From the NCBI GenBank assembly GCA_045596385.1, contig JAZOCC010000012.1:1-64000 (forward strand): a stretch of DNA of 64,000 bases, in the 5' to 3' direction. Under the pieces are notes generated by a model, which saw only the letters and a program-made list of their open reading frames with translations, made no database searches and was not told where the DNA came from. The position numbers and the translations under genes are program-made. This document shows positions 48,646-56,943 of this stretch, piece after piece (the stretch's first letter is position 1; each line of letters starts with the position of its first letter). This stretch comes from SIG307 sp045596385. GTDB taxonomy: Bacteria > Bacillota > Clostridia > Lachnospirales > Lachnospiraceae.

Positions 48646-48827
48646 GGTTCTAAAATCCTTTCTGACTACCTGTTCACATATTTTCCTATCATATATTGTA
48701 CCGTATCTGTAAAAAAAAGCAAGCATAAATTCCCGAAAGTTTGGATTTTTCCCAAAATCTGTCGTTTGCCGCATATAATACTTTCTTCTATGATATACTG
48801 ATTTACTTCTTACCCGGTTACCTCTCT

Positions 48828-49793
48828 TTATTGTTTCGGATTCTGCGCTTCCAGCCATTCGAACACGGCTCTTGCCATTCCCTGGGCATACGCCTTACCG
48901 TGCATATCATACGCTGCGTTATCGGAATCACTCGAAACAAAGCCCATCTCGATAATCATGCTGGTCATATTTGCCTCACGATTGATCGCATAATTATCTT
49001 GCGGACTTGTAATTGTCCCATATTTTACACCTCTGCTTTGTAACCCGCCTACCGCTACAATCTCATCCAGCATATTCTGTGCAAGTACTTCGGCTCCTGC
49101 CGGTCTACTGTTGTGAATCCAAAACTCAATGCCCTGTACTTCATCCGTTCCGGCATATGAATTCCGGTGAAAGGAAATCAATACATCTGCGTTTGCCGCA
49201 TTGGCAATCCGGGCACGCTCCGACAGTCCGAGATACACATCCGTTTCCCGCGTCATCACCACTTCGACTCCGTATGCCTCAAGGGCATCCCGAAACTGTT
49301 TCGCCATCCACAGATTATCATCCTTCTCAATCCGAACCTCTACACCGTTTTCCAGCTTCACGGCACCGCCGTCCCAATCTCCGTGACCGGCATCCACACA
49401 AACCACATACGTATCCGGTTCCGGAGTTACGGTCACTACAGGAGTGGCTGTCGTGAGCAGACCTTGCGTAAGCATCGGGGTTTCTGTTTTTTTGTCAGAT
49501 CCAATTTGTATTACCGCTTCCATCTCCGATGTCACACGAGTCAACTCCTCTTGCAAATTCGTTGACATCACTTGTACCGAATCCAACTCCCTTGTCACAC
49601 TCCCGAGTCGCACCGCCAATACAATAATTGTACCGACCAGCACAATTCCGGACACAACCGATATCCCGATTACCCTCTTAGTCTCCCTATGTAAAGAATC
49701 CCATTTATCCATGACGAAAGAGAGCACCCCTACGACTGCTCTCTTTGCCACATTTATAAAACTCCTACTTTTTCTTCTATTCTTTGTACTCAT
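48828..49793 (-). CDS. Membrane-anchored N-acetylmuramoyl-L-alanine amidase
   Basis: 321 residues. A single N-terminal helix (VIGISVVSGIVLVGTIIVLAV) anchors it outside the membrane; then a coiled stretch, a short Thr/Pro link and an Amidase_3 domain. Zinc ligands and base: 'VCVDAGHGDWDGGA' (His), 'RIEKDDNLWMAKQ' (Glu), 'VLISFHRNS' (His), 'SMIIEMGFVSS' (catalytic Glu). It cleaves the peptide from the glycan of the cell wall. It stands alone, between the ABC-F gene and the symporter. Confidence 0.93.
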   Translation of the reverse strand: MSTKNRRKSRSFINVAKRAVVGVLSFVMDKWDSLHRETKRVIGISVVSGIVLVGTIIVLAVRLGSVTRELDSVQVMSTNLQEELTRVTSEMEAVIQIGSDKKTETPMLTQGLLTTATPVVTVTPEPDTYVVCVDAGHGDWDGGAVKLENGVEVRIEKDDNLWMAKQFRDALEAYGVEVVMTRETDVYLGLSERARIANAANADVLISFHRNSYAGTDEVQGIEFWIHNSRPAGAEVLAQNMLDEIVAVGGLQSRGVKYGTITSPQDNYAINREANMTSMIIEMGFVSSDSDNAAYDMHGKAYAQGMARAVFEWLEAQNPKQ

Positions 49794-49890
49794 TCACACG
49801 CCTCTGCAACCGATACAGGTACCTTTCTTTCATATCCCCCTCTATCAGTTTACCTCTTTTTCCGGCGTATTGCAACTAATTTTGACAGTT

Positions 49891-51441
49891 TTACTGCGCC
49901 TCTTCCGCATTCTCTTCCTTCGGAAGTGCCACCTTATTTTCTACCACAACCTTTTTATTGTAGCATGCAAAGCACTCCTCCACCGTCTCCTTCTTCATCT
50001 TCGGTGTAAGCAGGCTCACTACCGGAACAATAATTAAACCGGCAACCATTGCGATTGCACCTGCATTAATCGGAGATGCAATGAACTTAAAGAACATATT
50101 GGCCACGGTTATACCCACACCTGCCGCAAAACTTGCCCATACGGAAGCCTTGGTAACGCCCTTCCAGTACAAACCGTATAAGAACGGTGCCAGGAACGCA
50201 CCTGCCAAAGCCCCCCAGGAGATACCCATGAGCTGTGCAATAAATGCCGGCGGGTCCAGTGCAATGACTACAGAAACTACAATAAAGAATACAATCAATG
50301 CTCTCATCCAAAGAAGCTGCTTCTTTTCATCCATTTTCTTTGCGATGCTTCCCTTAATCACATCCAGCGTCAATGTAGAACTGGAAGTCATAACTAAAGA
50401 GGACAGGGTAGACATAGATGCGGAAAGCACCAACACAATTACAACACCGATTAAAATATCCGGAAGCTTGGATAACATCGTCGGAACAATGGCATCGTAC
50501 ACAATTGCACCCTTCTCGTTATATATCTCCGGTCCGTCAAATAAGCGGCCGAATCCCCCGAGGAAATAGCAACCGCAGGAAATTACAATCGCAAACAGGG
50601 TAGAAATAATGGTACCAGTACGAACCGACTTTTCATCCTTAATTGCATAAAACTTATGTACCATCTGCGGTAAGCCCCATGTACCGAGAGAAGTAAGCAC
50701 TACGACACCGAACAAGTTCCACGGATCCGGACCGAGGAAGGAGGTAAAGGCACCCTTCTGTCCTGCCGTAATTGCCACATCACTTTCAAACTCAGCCAGA
50801 TTCTTTACCGCCTCGTAGAAGCCACCCTGACCGTTCAGTACCGCTACGATAACCGCTACAATGCCAAACAACATAATAATTCCCTGAATAAAATCATTAA
50901 TCGCCGTAGCCATATAACCACCGAGGATAACATATACTCCGGTCAATACTGCCATACCGATTACACATGCCGCATACGGAATATCAAAGGCCATACCGAA
51001 CAACCGGGACAAGCCGTTGTATACAGATGCGGTATACGGAATCAAAAAAATAAAAGAAATCACGGAAGCTGCAATACGAAGACTATTGCTATCATATCTC
51101 TTGCCGAAAAAATCAGGCATCGTCTTCGAGGAAAAATGCTTACTCATAATACGGGTACGACGACCGAGAATAACCCATGCAAGTAAAGACCCTATTAATG
51201 CATTACCGATACCGATCCAGGTTGCGGACATACCGTACTTCCAACCGAACTGTCCCGCATATCCGACAAACACTACCGCGGAAAAGTACGACGTACCGTA
51301 AGCAAATGCCGTAAGCCACGGGCCTACACCTCTGCCACCCAGCACAAAACCGTTTACATCGGTAGCATGACGTCTGGAATACACGCCCACACCGATCATG
51401 GTACCGAAAAAGATAATCAACAGAATAATCTTTACTAACAT
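49891..51441 (-). CDS. Sodium:solute symporter (SSS family)
   Basis: 516 residues, about 13 membrane helices. Typical openings and loops: 'VNGFVLGGRGVGPWLTAFAYGTSYFSAVVFVGYAG', 'GGYMATAINDFIQG', 'LGTWGLPQMVHKFYAIKD', 'LVLSASMSTLSSLVMTSSSTLTLDVI'. Substrate unknown; PutP/PanF relatives import proline, pantothenate or carboxylates. Given the genes behind it, an aryl acid is a guess. A consensus promoter (51548-51576) and two tandem palindromes (51495-51522) are upstream. Confidence 0.92.
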   Translation of the reverse strand: MLVKIILLIIFFGTMIGVGVYSRRHATDVNGFVLGGRGVGPWLTAFAYGTSYFSAVVFVGYAGQFGWKYGMSATWIGIGNALIGSLLAWVILGRRTRIMSKHFSSKTMPDFFGKRYDSNSLRIAASVISFIFLIPYTASVYNGLSRLFGMAFDIPYAACVIGMAVLTGVYVILGGYMATAINDFIQGIIMLFGIVAVIVAVLNGQGGFYEAVKNLAEFESDVAITAGQKGAFTSFLGPDPWNLFGVVVLTSLGTWGLPQMVHKFYAIKDEKSVRTGTIISTLFAIVISCGCYFLGGFGRLFDGPEIYNEKGAIVYDAIVPTMLSKLPDILIGVVIVLVLSASMSTLSSLVMTSSSTLTLDVIKGSIAKKMDEKKQLLWMRALIVFFIVVSVVIALDPPAFIAQLMGISWGALAGAFLAPFLYGLYWKGVTKASVWASFAAGVGITVANMFFKFIASPINAGAIAMVAGLIIVPVVSLLTPKMKKETVEECFACYNKKVVVENKVALPKEENAEEAQ

Positions 51442-51494
51442 AACTGTTCTCCTTCTCTTTTTATTCTTTATCTTTCTACTTAAATTTCACTTTA

Positions 51495-51522
51495 AAGCGT
51501 TGCGCTTCATAGCGTTGCGCTT
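51495..51522. promoter_or_regulatory. Tandem palindromes in the symporter leader
   Basis: AAGCG-TTG-CGCTT (51495-51507) is followed 15 bp on by (A)GCG-TTG-CGCTT (51510-51522); TTTAAAG and CTTTAAAG extend the symmetry outward. They lie 26-53 bases after the -10 box, so a bound protein would act as a roadblock. Confidence 0.65.
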
Positions 51523-51547
51523 TAAAGCAATGAAGTATTATGACATA

Positions 51548-51576
51548 ATTATATCCGCCCTCGTAAGATTTGTCAA
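51548..51576 (-). promoter_or_regulatory. Sigma-A promoter of the symporter
   Basis: TTGACA (51576-51571), 17 bases, TATAAT (51553-51548): exact consensus on the minus strand. Confidence 0.85.
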
Positions 51577-51655
51577 CCCCCTCGGACAGATATTTTTATT
51601 TTTTGAACTATTTCTTTTCAGGTCGGCTACCTACACATACTGAAACCCCATACTC

Positions 51656-52510
51656 TTACATTCCCAGAAGTTTCTCCGCATTCCCGTGCAGAATCAACTC
51701 CTGCTCCTCCGTGGTTAACGACATAGACAAAAATGTCTCTACATCCCGTTTCGGATTCCCCCACGGACAATCGGTACCAAATAATATTTTCTCCGCACCG
51801 TGCGTACGACAAAGCGTCATAAAATGCTTTTCGGAAATATGTCCCATGGAGTAAGCGGTATCCAGATACACCGGCTCTCCGGCAAGCGTATCGATAACCT
51901 CTTCCCACAGGCTCCAACCGCCCATATGGGCCAGCACCAGCTTCTCCGGCTTAATTTCACGAAGCACTTTAAGCGCACGCTTCGGTGTACAACGTACCGT
52001 ATCCGGAAAACCGATGTCCACACCCGCATGCGTACTGATTATCAGACCCAACTCCGATGCATACTCCATAATCCGCATATATCGGATATCGTCAAAGTAT
52101 ACCCCCTGATAATCCGGGTGTAACTTAATTCCTCGAAAACCGAGGTCAGCCAGTGTCTTCAGTTCCCTTTTATAATCAAGAGTGTCCGGATGGATTCCGC
52201 CAAAGGACAGCAAATCCGCTTTTCCGCCACCTTGTCCGCCGTTTGCACCATCCGCCGTATCATAACAACATCCGTTCTCGTTTATCTGCGCGGCAAACCT
52301 GGTGATTGACTCAAACTGTTCCGGTCTTGTAACCACCGGCAAAACAATCCCAATGGAAATTCCGGCCTCGGTCAGACTCCTTCGGAGTCCCTCGGTCGTT
52401 CCGTCCGTATGAGCCGGAATCCCTGCTTTTTTTGATAACAAGTCAATTGTTTTTCCGGCGATTTTATCCGGAAATGCGTGCGTATGAAAATCGATGATTT
52501 TACGCTCCAA
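51656..52510 (-). CDS. Amidohydrolase family protein
   Basis: 284 residues of the amidohydrolase_2 type (TIM barrel). Metal ligands: 'IIDFHTHAFPD' (HxH), 'FRGIKLHPDYQGVYFDD', 'IISTHAGVDIGFP', 'LVLAHMGGW' and 'ILFGTDCPWG' (Asp). Related enzymes decarboxylate or hydrolyse aromatic or lactone substrates. It overlaps the ACT gene by 11 bases and so is in the aryl-acid operon; substrate unknown. Confidence 0.87.
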   Translation of the reverse strand: MERKIIDFHTHAFPDKIAGKTIDLLSKKAGIPAHTDGTTEGLRRSLTEAGISIGIVLPVVTRPEQFESITRFAAQINENGCCYDTADGANGGQGGGKADLLSFGGIHPDTLDYKRELKTLADLGFRGIKLHPDYQGVYFDDIRYMRIMEYASELGLIISTHAGVDIGFPDTVRCTPKRALKVLREIKPEKLVLAHMGGWSLWEEVIDTLAGEPVYLDTAYSMGHISEKHFMTLCRTHGAEKILFGTDCPWGNPKRDVETFLSMSLTTEEQELILHGNAEKLLGM

Positions 52511-52934
52511 TTTTACCTACTTCCTCTGCTTTCACAAACTCGATGCCTGCATCCGCCAAAACCTTTGCGGCCTCCTCCGGGTTACCGGTCTTAATAATCA
52601 TACCGGAAAACTCCTTTGCATTGGCAAGCACATACATATACTCTACGTTCATGCCTGCATTACCAAGCACTTCCAAAACACCCTGTAAGGTGCCTACTTC
52701 GTTCGGAAGCTTGATGGCAAGCACTTTGGTAAGTCTTGCGGAAAAACCGTTTTCTTTTAATACCTTACGGCCTTCTTCCGGATCGTCCACAATCAGACGA
52801 AGCACACCGAATTCGCTGGTATCCGCGAGACTCAAAGATAACACATTTACTTTGCTCGTTTTTAACTGAAGTAATACCTCATTTAAACGGCTGACTTTAT
52901 TTTCCATAAAAACCGATAACTGCTCTAAATACAT
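52500..52934 (-). CDS. ACT-domain protein linked to phenylacetate-CoA ligase
   Basis: 144 residues from the ATG at 52934 (MYLEQLSVFMENKVSRLNEVLLQLKTSKVNVLSLSLADTSEFGVLRLIVDDPE), with GGAG upstream. Two ACT folds in tandem; the second 'VLAIKLPNEVGTLQGVLEVLGNAGMNVEYMYVLANAKE'. ACT domains bind amino acids, so it probably senses an aromatic or branched amino acid. It lies 37 bases behind paaK, where this family is nearly always found. Confidence 0.88.
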   Translation of the reverse strand: MYLEQLSVFMENKVSRLNEVLLQLKTSKVNVLSLSLADTSEFGVLRLIVDDPEEGRKVLKENGFSARLTKVLAIKLPNEVGTLQGVLEVLGNAGMNVEYMYVLANAKEFSGMIIKTGNPEEAAKVLADAGIEFVKAEEVGKIGA

Positions 52935-52971
52935 ATGCTTCTCCTTTCCCTGCCTCACCGGCAGCCCTCAC

Positions 52972-54270
52972 TTAAACCAGCTTTCTCTTATCCAGTACAC
53001 GAACCGCCTTACCCATGCTGCGCTCTAAGGTCTTCGGCTCAACCAAGGTAACCTTTACCGCCAGACCGATGGCCTGCTGAATGGTATGTACAATCTGCTT
53101 ATTAAGACGCTCAAGCTCCTTGATTTCATCGGAGAAGAAACGCTCTTCCACTTCTACCTGTACCTCTAAGGTATCCAGGTTATTCACACGGTCAACAATC
53201 ATAAAATAGTTCGGCGTGGTTCCGGACATTTCCAGAAGTGCTGCTTCAATCTGGGACGGGAATACGTTTACTCCGCGAATAATTAACATATCATCGGAAC
53301 GTCCCTTGAAACGACTGATACGTGCCAAGGTTCTGCCGCATTCACACTTATCGTAGGAGATGCTGGTCAAGTCCTTGGTACGGTAACGGATGAGCGGAAT
53401 ACCTTCCTTGGTAAGAGTGGTAAATACCAGCTCACCGGTCTCACCTTCCGGTACCGGAAGCAAAGTCTCGGAGCTGACAATCTCCGGAAGGAAATGATCC
53501 TCGTATACGTGAAGACCCTTATGATAAATACAGTCACAGGCAACACCCGGTCCCATTACCTCGGACAAACCGTAAATATCGTGCGCATGGATGTGAAGCT
53601 TCTCTTCAATCTGCTTCCGCATATTTTCGGTCCACGGCTCCGCACCGCAGATGGCAGCCTTTAACTTAATATTCGGAATATCGCCCTGCTCTTCCAGGGT
53701 TTCCGCAATATGCATGAGGTAGGACGGAGTACAGGCAAGCGCCGTAGCACCGAAATCCTTCATCATGGTGATTAACTTCTTCGTATTACCCGTAGACATC
53801 GGAACTACCGTTGCGCCTAAGTTCTCCGCACCGTAATGGGCACCGAGACCGCCGGTAAACAAACCGTAACCATATGCCACCTGAATAATGTCATCCTTGG
53901 TGAGTCCTGCCATGGTAAATGCTCTCGCCACACACTCGGACCAAACATCGATATCACGTCTGGTGTAGCCGACTACCGTCGCCTTACCGGTGGTGCCGCT
54001 GGAAGCATGTACACGTACAATTTCGGACATCGGAACAGCAAACAAACCAAACGGATAGGTATCACGCAAATCGTCTTTCGTTGTGTACGGAAGCTTCGTG
54101 ATATCGTCCGCAGACTGGATATCTCCCGGTTCCAAACCTACCGCCTGCATCTTCTTACGGTAAAATTCTACGTTATGATACACGTGATTTACCGTCTTTA
54201 CAAGACGCTTACCCTGCAGATGATGAATCTCATCTCTGCTCATACATTCTTTTGCTTCGTTCCAAATCAT
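52972..54270 (-). CDS. paaK: Phenylacetate-CoA ligase
   Basis: 432 residues of the adenylate-forming superfamily; makes aryl-acetyl-CoA from aryl-acetate, ATP and CoA. 'VRVHASSGTTGKATVVGYTRRD' is the AMP-binding loop, 'YGLSEVMGPGVACDC' and 'LIRYRTKDLTSI' later motifs, 'GRSDDMLIIRGVNVFPSQIE' the hinge and 'ERSMGKAVRVLDKR' the lysine end. Downstream of IorAB it feeds, or is fed by, arylacetyl-CoA. Confidence 0.94.
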   Translation of the reverse strand: MIWNEAKECMSRDEIHHLQGKRLVKTVNHVYHNVEFYRKKMQAVGLEPGDIQSADDITKLPYTTKDDLRDTYPFGLFAVPMSEIVRVHASSGTTGKATVVGYTRRDIDVWSECVARAFTMAGLTKDDIIQVAYGYGLFTGGLGAHYGAENLGATVVPMSTGNTKKLITMMKDFGATALACTPSYLMHIAETLEEQGDIPNIKLKAAICGAEPWTENMRKQIEEKLHIHAHDIYGLSEVMGPGVACDCIYHKGLHVYEDHFLPEIVSSETLLPVPEGETGELVFTTLTKEGIPLIRYRTKDLTSISYDKCECGRTLARISRFKGRSDDMLIIRGVNVFPSQIEAALLEMSGTTPNYFMIVDRVNNLDTLEVQVEVEERFFSDEIKELERLNKQIVHTIQQAIGLAVKVTLVEPKTLERSMGKAVRVLDKRKLV

Positions 54271-54320
54271 TTGCTTCTCCTTCCGCAGTACTCTGCGATT
54301 TAAAAAGATTATAAAACATA

Positions 54321-54890
54321 TTACATCTCGTATCCTACGAGGAATGCTTTCTTATTTAACTCTACGGTCTTCGGCGGCACGGTAGCTTCGATTGCGTTAA
54401 GCCACTGCTCCTTCGTAAAATCCATGTGCTTTGCGGCAACACCGAGAACGATTACGTTAAACACCTTGGAATTGCCAAGCTTTAAAGCCTCTTCCTGGGC
54501 ATCTACGGAATAGACCTGATGCTCCTTAGAAAGGTCTTCGATAATGTTCTCCGGATACTGTGCCGCACCGGTTACAACGGTAATCGGTTCGATACGACGG
54601 TCATTGATTACCATAGCGCCGTCCTTTTTTAAGAAGTGCGCGTAACGAAGTGCCTCAAGACGCTCAAATGCAATAAGAACGTCTGCCTGGCCTTCTTCTA
54701 CGATCGGCTCCGCAACCTTCTCGCCGTAACGAACGAAGGTAACTACGCTTCCGCCTCTCTGTGCCATACCGTGCACCTCGGAAAGCTTTACATCAAAGCC
54801 TGCCTCTACGGTAATATTTCCTAAAATACGGCTGGTAAGCAGGGTACCCTGACCGCCCACACCGACAATCATAATATTTCTCGTGGTCAT
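54321..54890 (-). CDS. iorB: Indolepyruvate:ferredoxin oxidoreductase, beta subunit
   Basis: 189 residues from the ATG at 54890 (MTTRNIMIVGVGGQGTLLTSRILGNI), six bases behind GGAGG. The gamma-type domain is shown by 'KLSEVHGMAQRGGSVVTFVRYGEK', the standard signature of the POR/IOR gamma fold. With IorA it oxidatively decarboxylates indole-, phenyl- or hydroxyphenyl-pyruvate to the acyl-CoA, or runs in reverse. The longer frame upstream overlaps iorA and is not needed. It lies 13 bases behind iorA. Confidence 0.94.
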   Translation of the reverse strand: MTTRNIMIVGVGGQGTLLTSRILGNITVEAGFDVKLSEVHGMAQRGGSVVTFVRYGEKVAEPIVEEGQADVLIAFERLEALRYAHFLKKDGAMVINDRRIEPITVVTGAAQYPENIIEDLSKEHQVYSVDAQEEALKLGNSKVFNVIVLGVAAKHMDFTKEQWLNAIEATVPPKTVELNKKAFLVGYEM

Positions 54891-54903
54891 AGTCTTCTCC
54901 TCC

Positions 54904-56640
54904 TTATCTTGCCTGTTTCTTAATTGCATCAAACTTACAAAGCTGCATGCAAAGTCCGCAGCCGTTACACATAGTAGCATCGATGGCGATGGTGCCGTCC
55001 GCATTCTTGGTCAGTGCCGGGCATCCCGGTCGTAAGCACATGCCACACTTCTTACACTTATCGCTGTCCGGAACACAAACATCCGGGAATACGTTACCCT
55101 TTAACAGAACACAAGGAGACTTGGTAATAATAACGGACACATCGTCTCTTGCGGTCTCTTCCTTGATGATACGCTCAAGCTCTGCGGTATCGAAAGCATT
55201 GACCTCTACCACATGCTCAATGCCGATGGCCTTACAGAACTGTACTAAGTTCACAGCCTTGGTGGTCTCGCCCATGAGGGTCTTACCGGTAGCAGCATGG
55301 TCCTGATGTCCGGTCATACCGGTGGTGGAGTTATCAAGAATCATCACCGTACCGGTACCCTTGTTGTATACCATGTTAATCAAGGAATTTACACCGGTGT
55401 GCATGAAGGTGGAATCACCGATTACGGCAACCCAGTTCTTGATGTAATCCTTTCCCTTTGCCTTTTCCATACCGTGTAAGGTGGAAATACTTGCACCCAT
55501 ACAAACGGTGGTATCGACTACATTAAGCGGAGCCACTGCACCGAGGGTATAACATCCGATGTCGCCTGCCGCATGAATCTTAAGCTTGTTCAGTACAGAG
55601 TAAACGCTTCTGTGCGGACATCCCGGACACAAAATCGGCGGTCTTGCCGGTACCTGTGCCGGAGCCTTAAGCTCTGCCGTCTCACCGAGAACTGCCTTAC
55701 GAAGCATGTTTGCGCTGTACTCGCCCTGTACGGTAAAGATTTCCTTACCGATACACTTGATACCCCAGGACTTTACCTGCTCCTCAATGACCGGTTCCAG
55801 CTCCTCGAAAATATAGAGCTTATCTACCTTCGCTGCGAACTCCTCGATAAGCTTACGCGGAAGCGGATGCACCATACCCAGCTTTAATACGGAAGCATTC
55901 GGACAAGCCTCCTTTACATACTGATACGGAATACCGCTGGTAATGAAACCGATGGAGGTATCGTTGTACTCTGCTTTATTGATGGAAAGGCTGCATGCAT
56001 CCTCTGCCATCTTCTTTAAACGCTGCTCTACATAAATATGTCTCTGCTTTGCCATACCCGGCATCATAACAAACTTTGCCACGTTTCTCTCGTACGGCTT
56101 ATCCACAACCTCTTCACGGTCACAAAGCTCAACAAGGCCCTGAGAATGTGCCAGACGGGTGGTAGTACGTACAATCATCGGGGTGTCGTACTGCTCACTG
56201 AGTTCAAACGCGAGCTTTACGAAATCCTTTGCCTCTTGGCTGTCGGACGGCTCCAAAACCGGCACCTGTGCCGCTCTGCCCACCATACGGGTATCCTGCT
56301 CGTTCTGGGAACTGTAAAGCCCCGGATCGTCCGCTGCAATCAATACCAAACCGCCGTTTACACCACTGTAGGAAATGGTATAGAGCGGGTCACTTGCTAC
56401 ATTTACGCCAACGTGCTTCATGGAGAACATGGCGCGCACACCGGAAATAGCAGCACCGATAGCAACCTCTGCCGCTACCTTCTCATTCGGCGACCACTCG
56501 GAGTAAATCTCCTTATACTGTACAATATTTTCGCTGATCTCCGTACTCGGAGTTCCCGGATACGCAGCCGACACCTTCACGCCTGCTTCGTAAGCACCGC
56601 GGGCAATGGCCTCGTTACCGAGCATAATCTTCTTTGCCAT
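54904..56640 (-). CDS. iorA: Indolepyruvate:ferredoxin oxidoreductase, alpha subunit
   Basis: 578 residues. N-terminal POR domain ('ARGAYEAGVKVSAAYPGTPSTEISE'), TPP domain ('RPPILCPGCPHRSVYSVL', 'GDIGCYTLG', 'GDSTFMHTGVNSLINMVYNKGTGTVMILDNSTTGMTGHQDHAATG') and a C-terminal 2x[4Fe-4S] ferredoxin part ('CVPDSDKCKKCGMCLRPGCPAL', 'MCNGCGLCMQLCKFDA'). Heads the iorA-iorB-paaK-ACT-amidohydrolase unit. Confidence 0.96.
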   Translation of the reverse strand: MAKKIMLGNEAIARGAYEAGVKVSAAYPGTPSTEISENIVQYKEIYSEWSPNEKVAAEVAIGAAISGVRAMFSMKHVGVNVASDPLYTISYSGVNGGLVLIAADDPGLYSSQNEQDTRMVGRAAQVPVLEPSDSQEAKDFVKLAFELSEQYDTPMIVRTTTRLAHSQGLVELCDREEVVDKPYERNVAKFVMMPGMAKQRHIYVEQRLKKMAEDACSLSINKAEYNDTSIGFITSGIPYQYVKEACPNASVLKLGMVHPLPRKLIEEFAAKVDKLYIFEELEPVIEEQVKSWGIKCIGKEIFTVQGEYSANMLRKAVLGETAELKAPAQVPARPPILCPGCPHRSVYSVLNKLKIHAAGDIGCYTLGAVAPLNVVDTTVCMGASISTLHGMEKAKGKDYIKNWVAVIGDSTFMHTGVNSLINMVYNKGTGTVMILDNSTTGMTGHQDHAATGKTLMGETTKAVNLVQFCKAIGIEHVVEVNAFDTAELERIIKEETARDDVSVIITKSPCVLLKGNVFPDVCVPDSDKCKKCGMCLRPGCPALTKNADGTIAIDATMCNGCGLCMQLCKFDAIKKQAR

Positions 56641-56837
56641 AATTATGTATCCTTTCTATTTTTCGACCTTTGTAAAGCCTTTCTTTGCATCGTTTTCTAT
56701 CATTTTGAAACGAATCCAATGTATATTCTATCACACTTTTCTGCAATAGAAAAGCCCTAAATTGCGTTTTTTCTTTAACAATCTAACGCTTTAATACATA
56801 AATTCGTCGATGAAATAAATTTATCTACAACTTCCCA

Positions 56838-56866
56838 TTGACTTTTTCACTACTTTCCCTTATACT
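56838..56866 (+). promoter_or_regulatory. Promoter of the divergent acyl-CoA ligase
   Basis: TTGACT (56838-56843), 17 bases, TATACT (56861-56866). The rest of the 56641-56943 gap is AT-rich; no clear promoter for iorA is recognised. Confidence 0.75.
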
Positions 56867-56943
56867 TTATTGGTGGAAAGCGAAAAAGTGTTTCATTTTC
56901 TACTTACTTTCCTAATACTATTTAAGATTTGAGGAACATAAAC

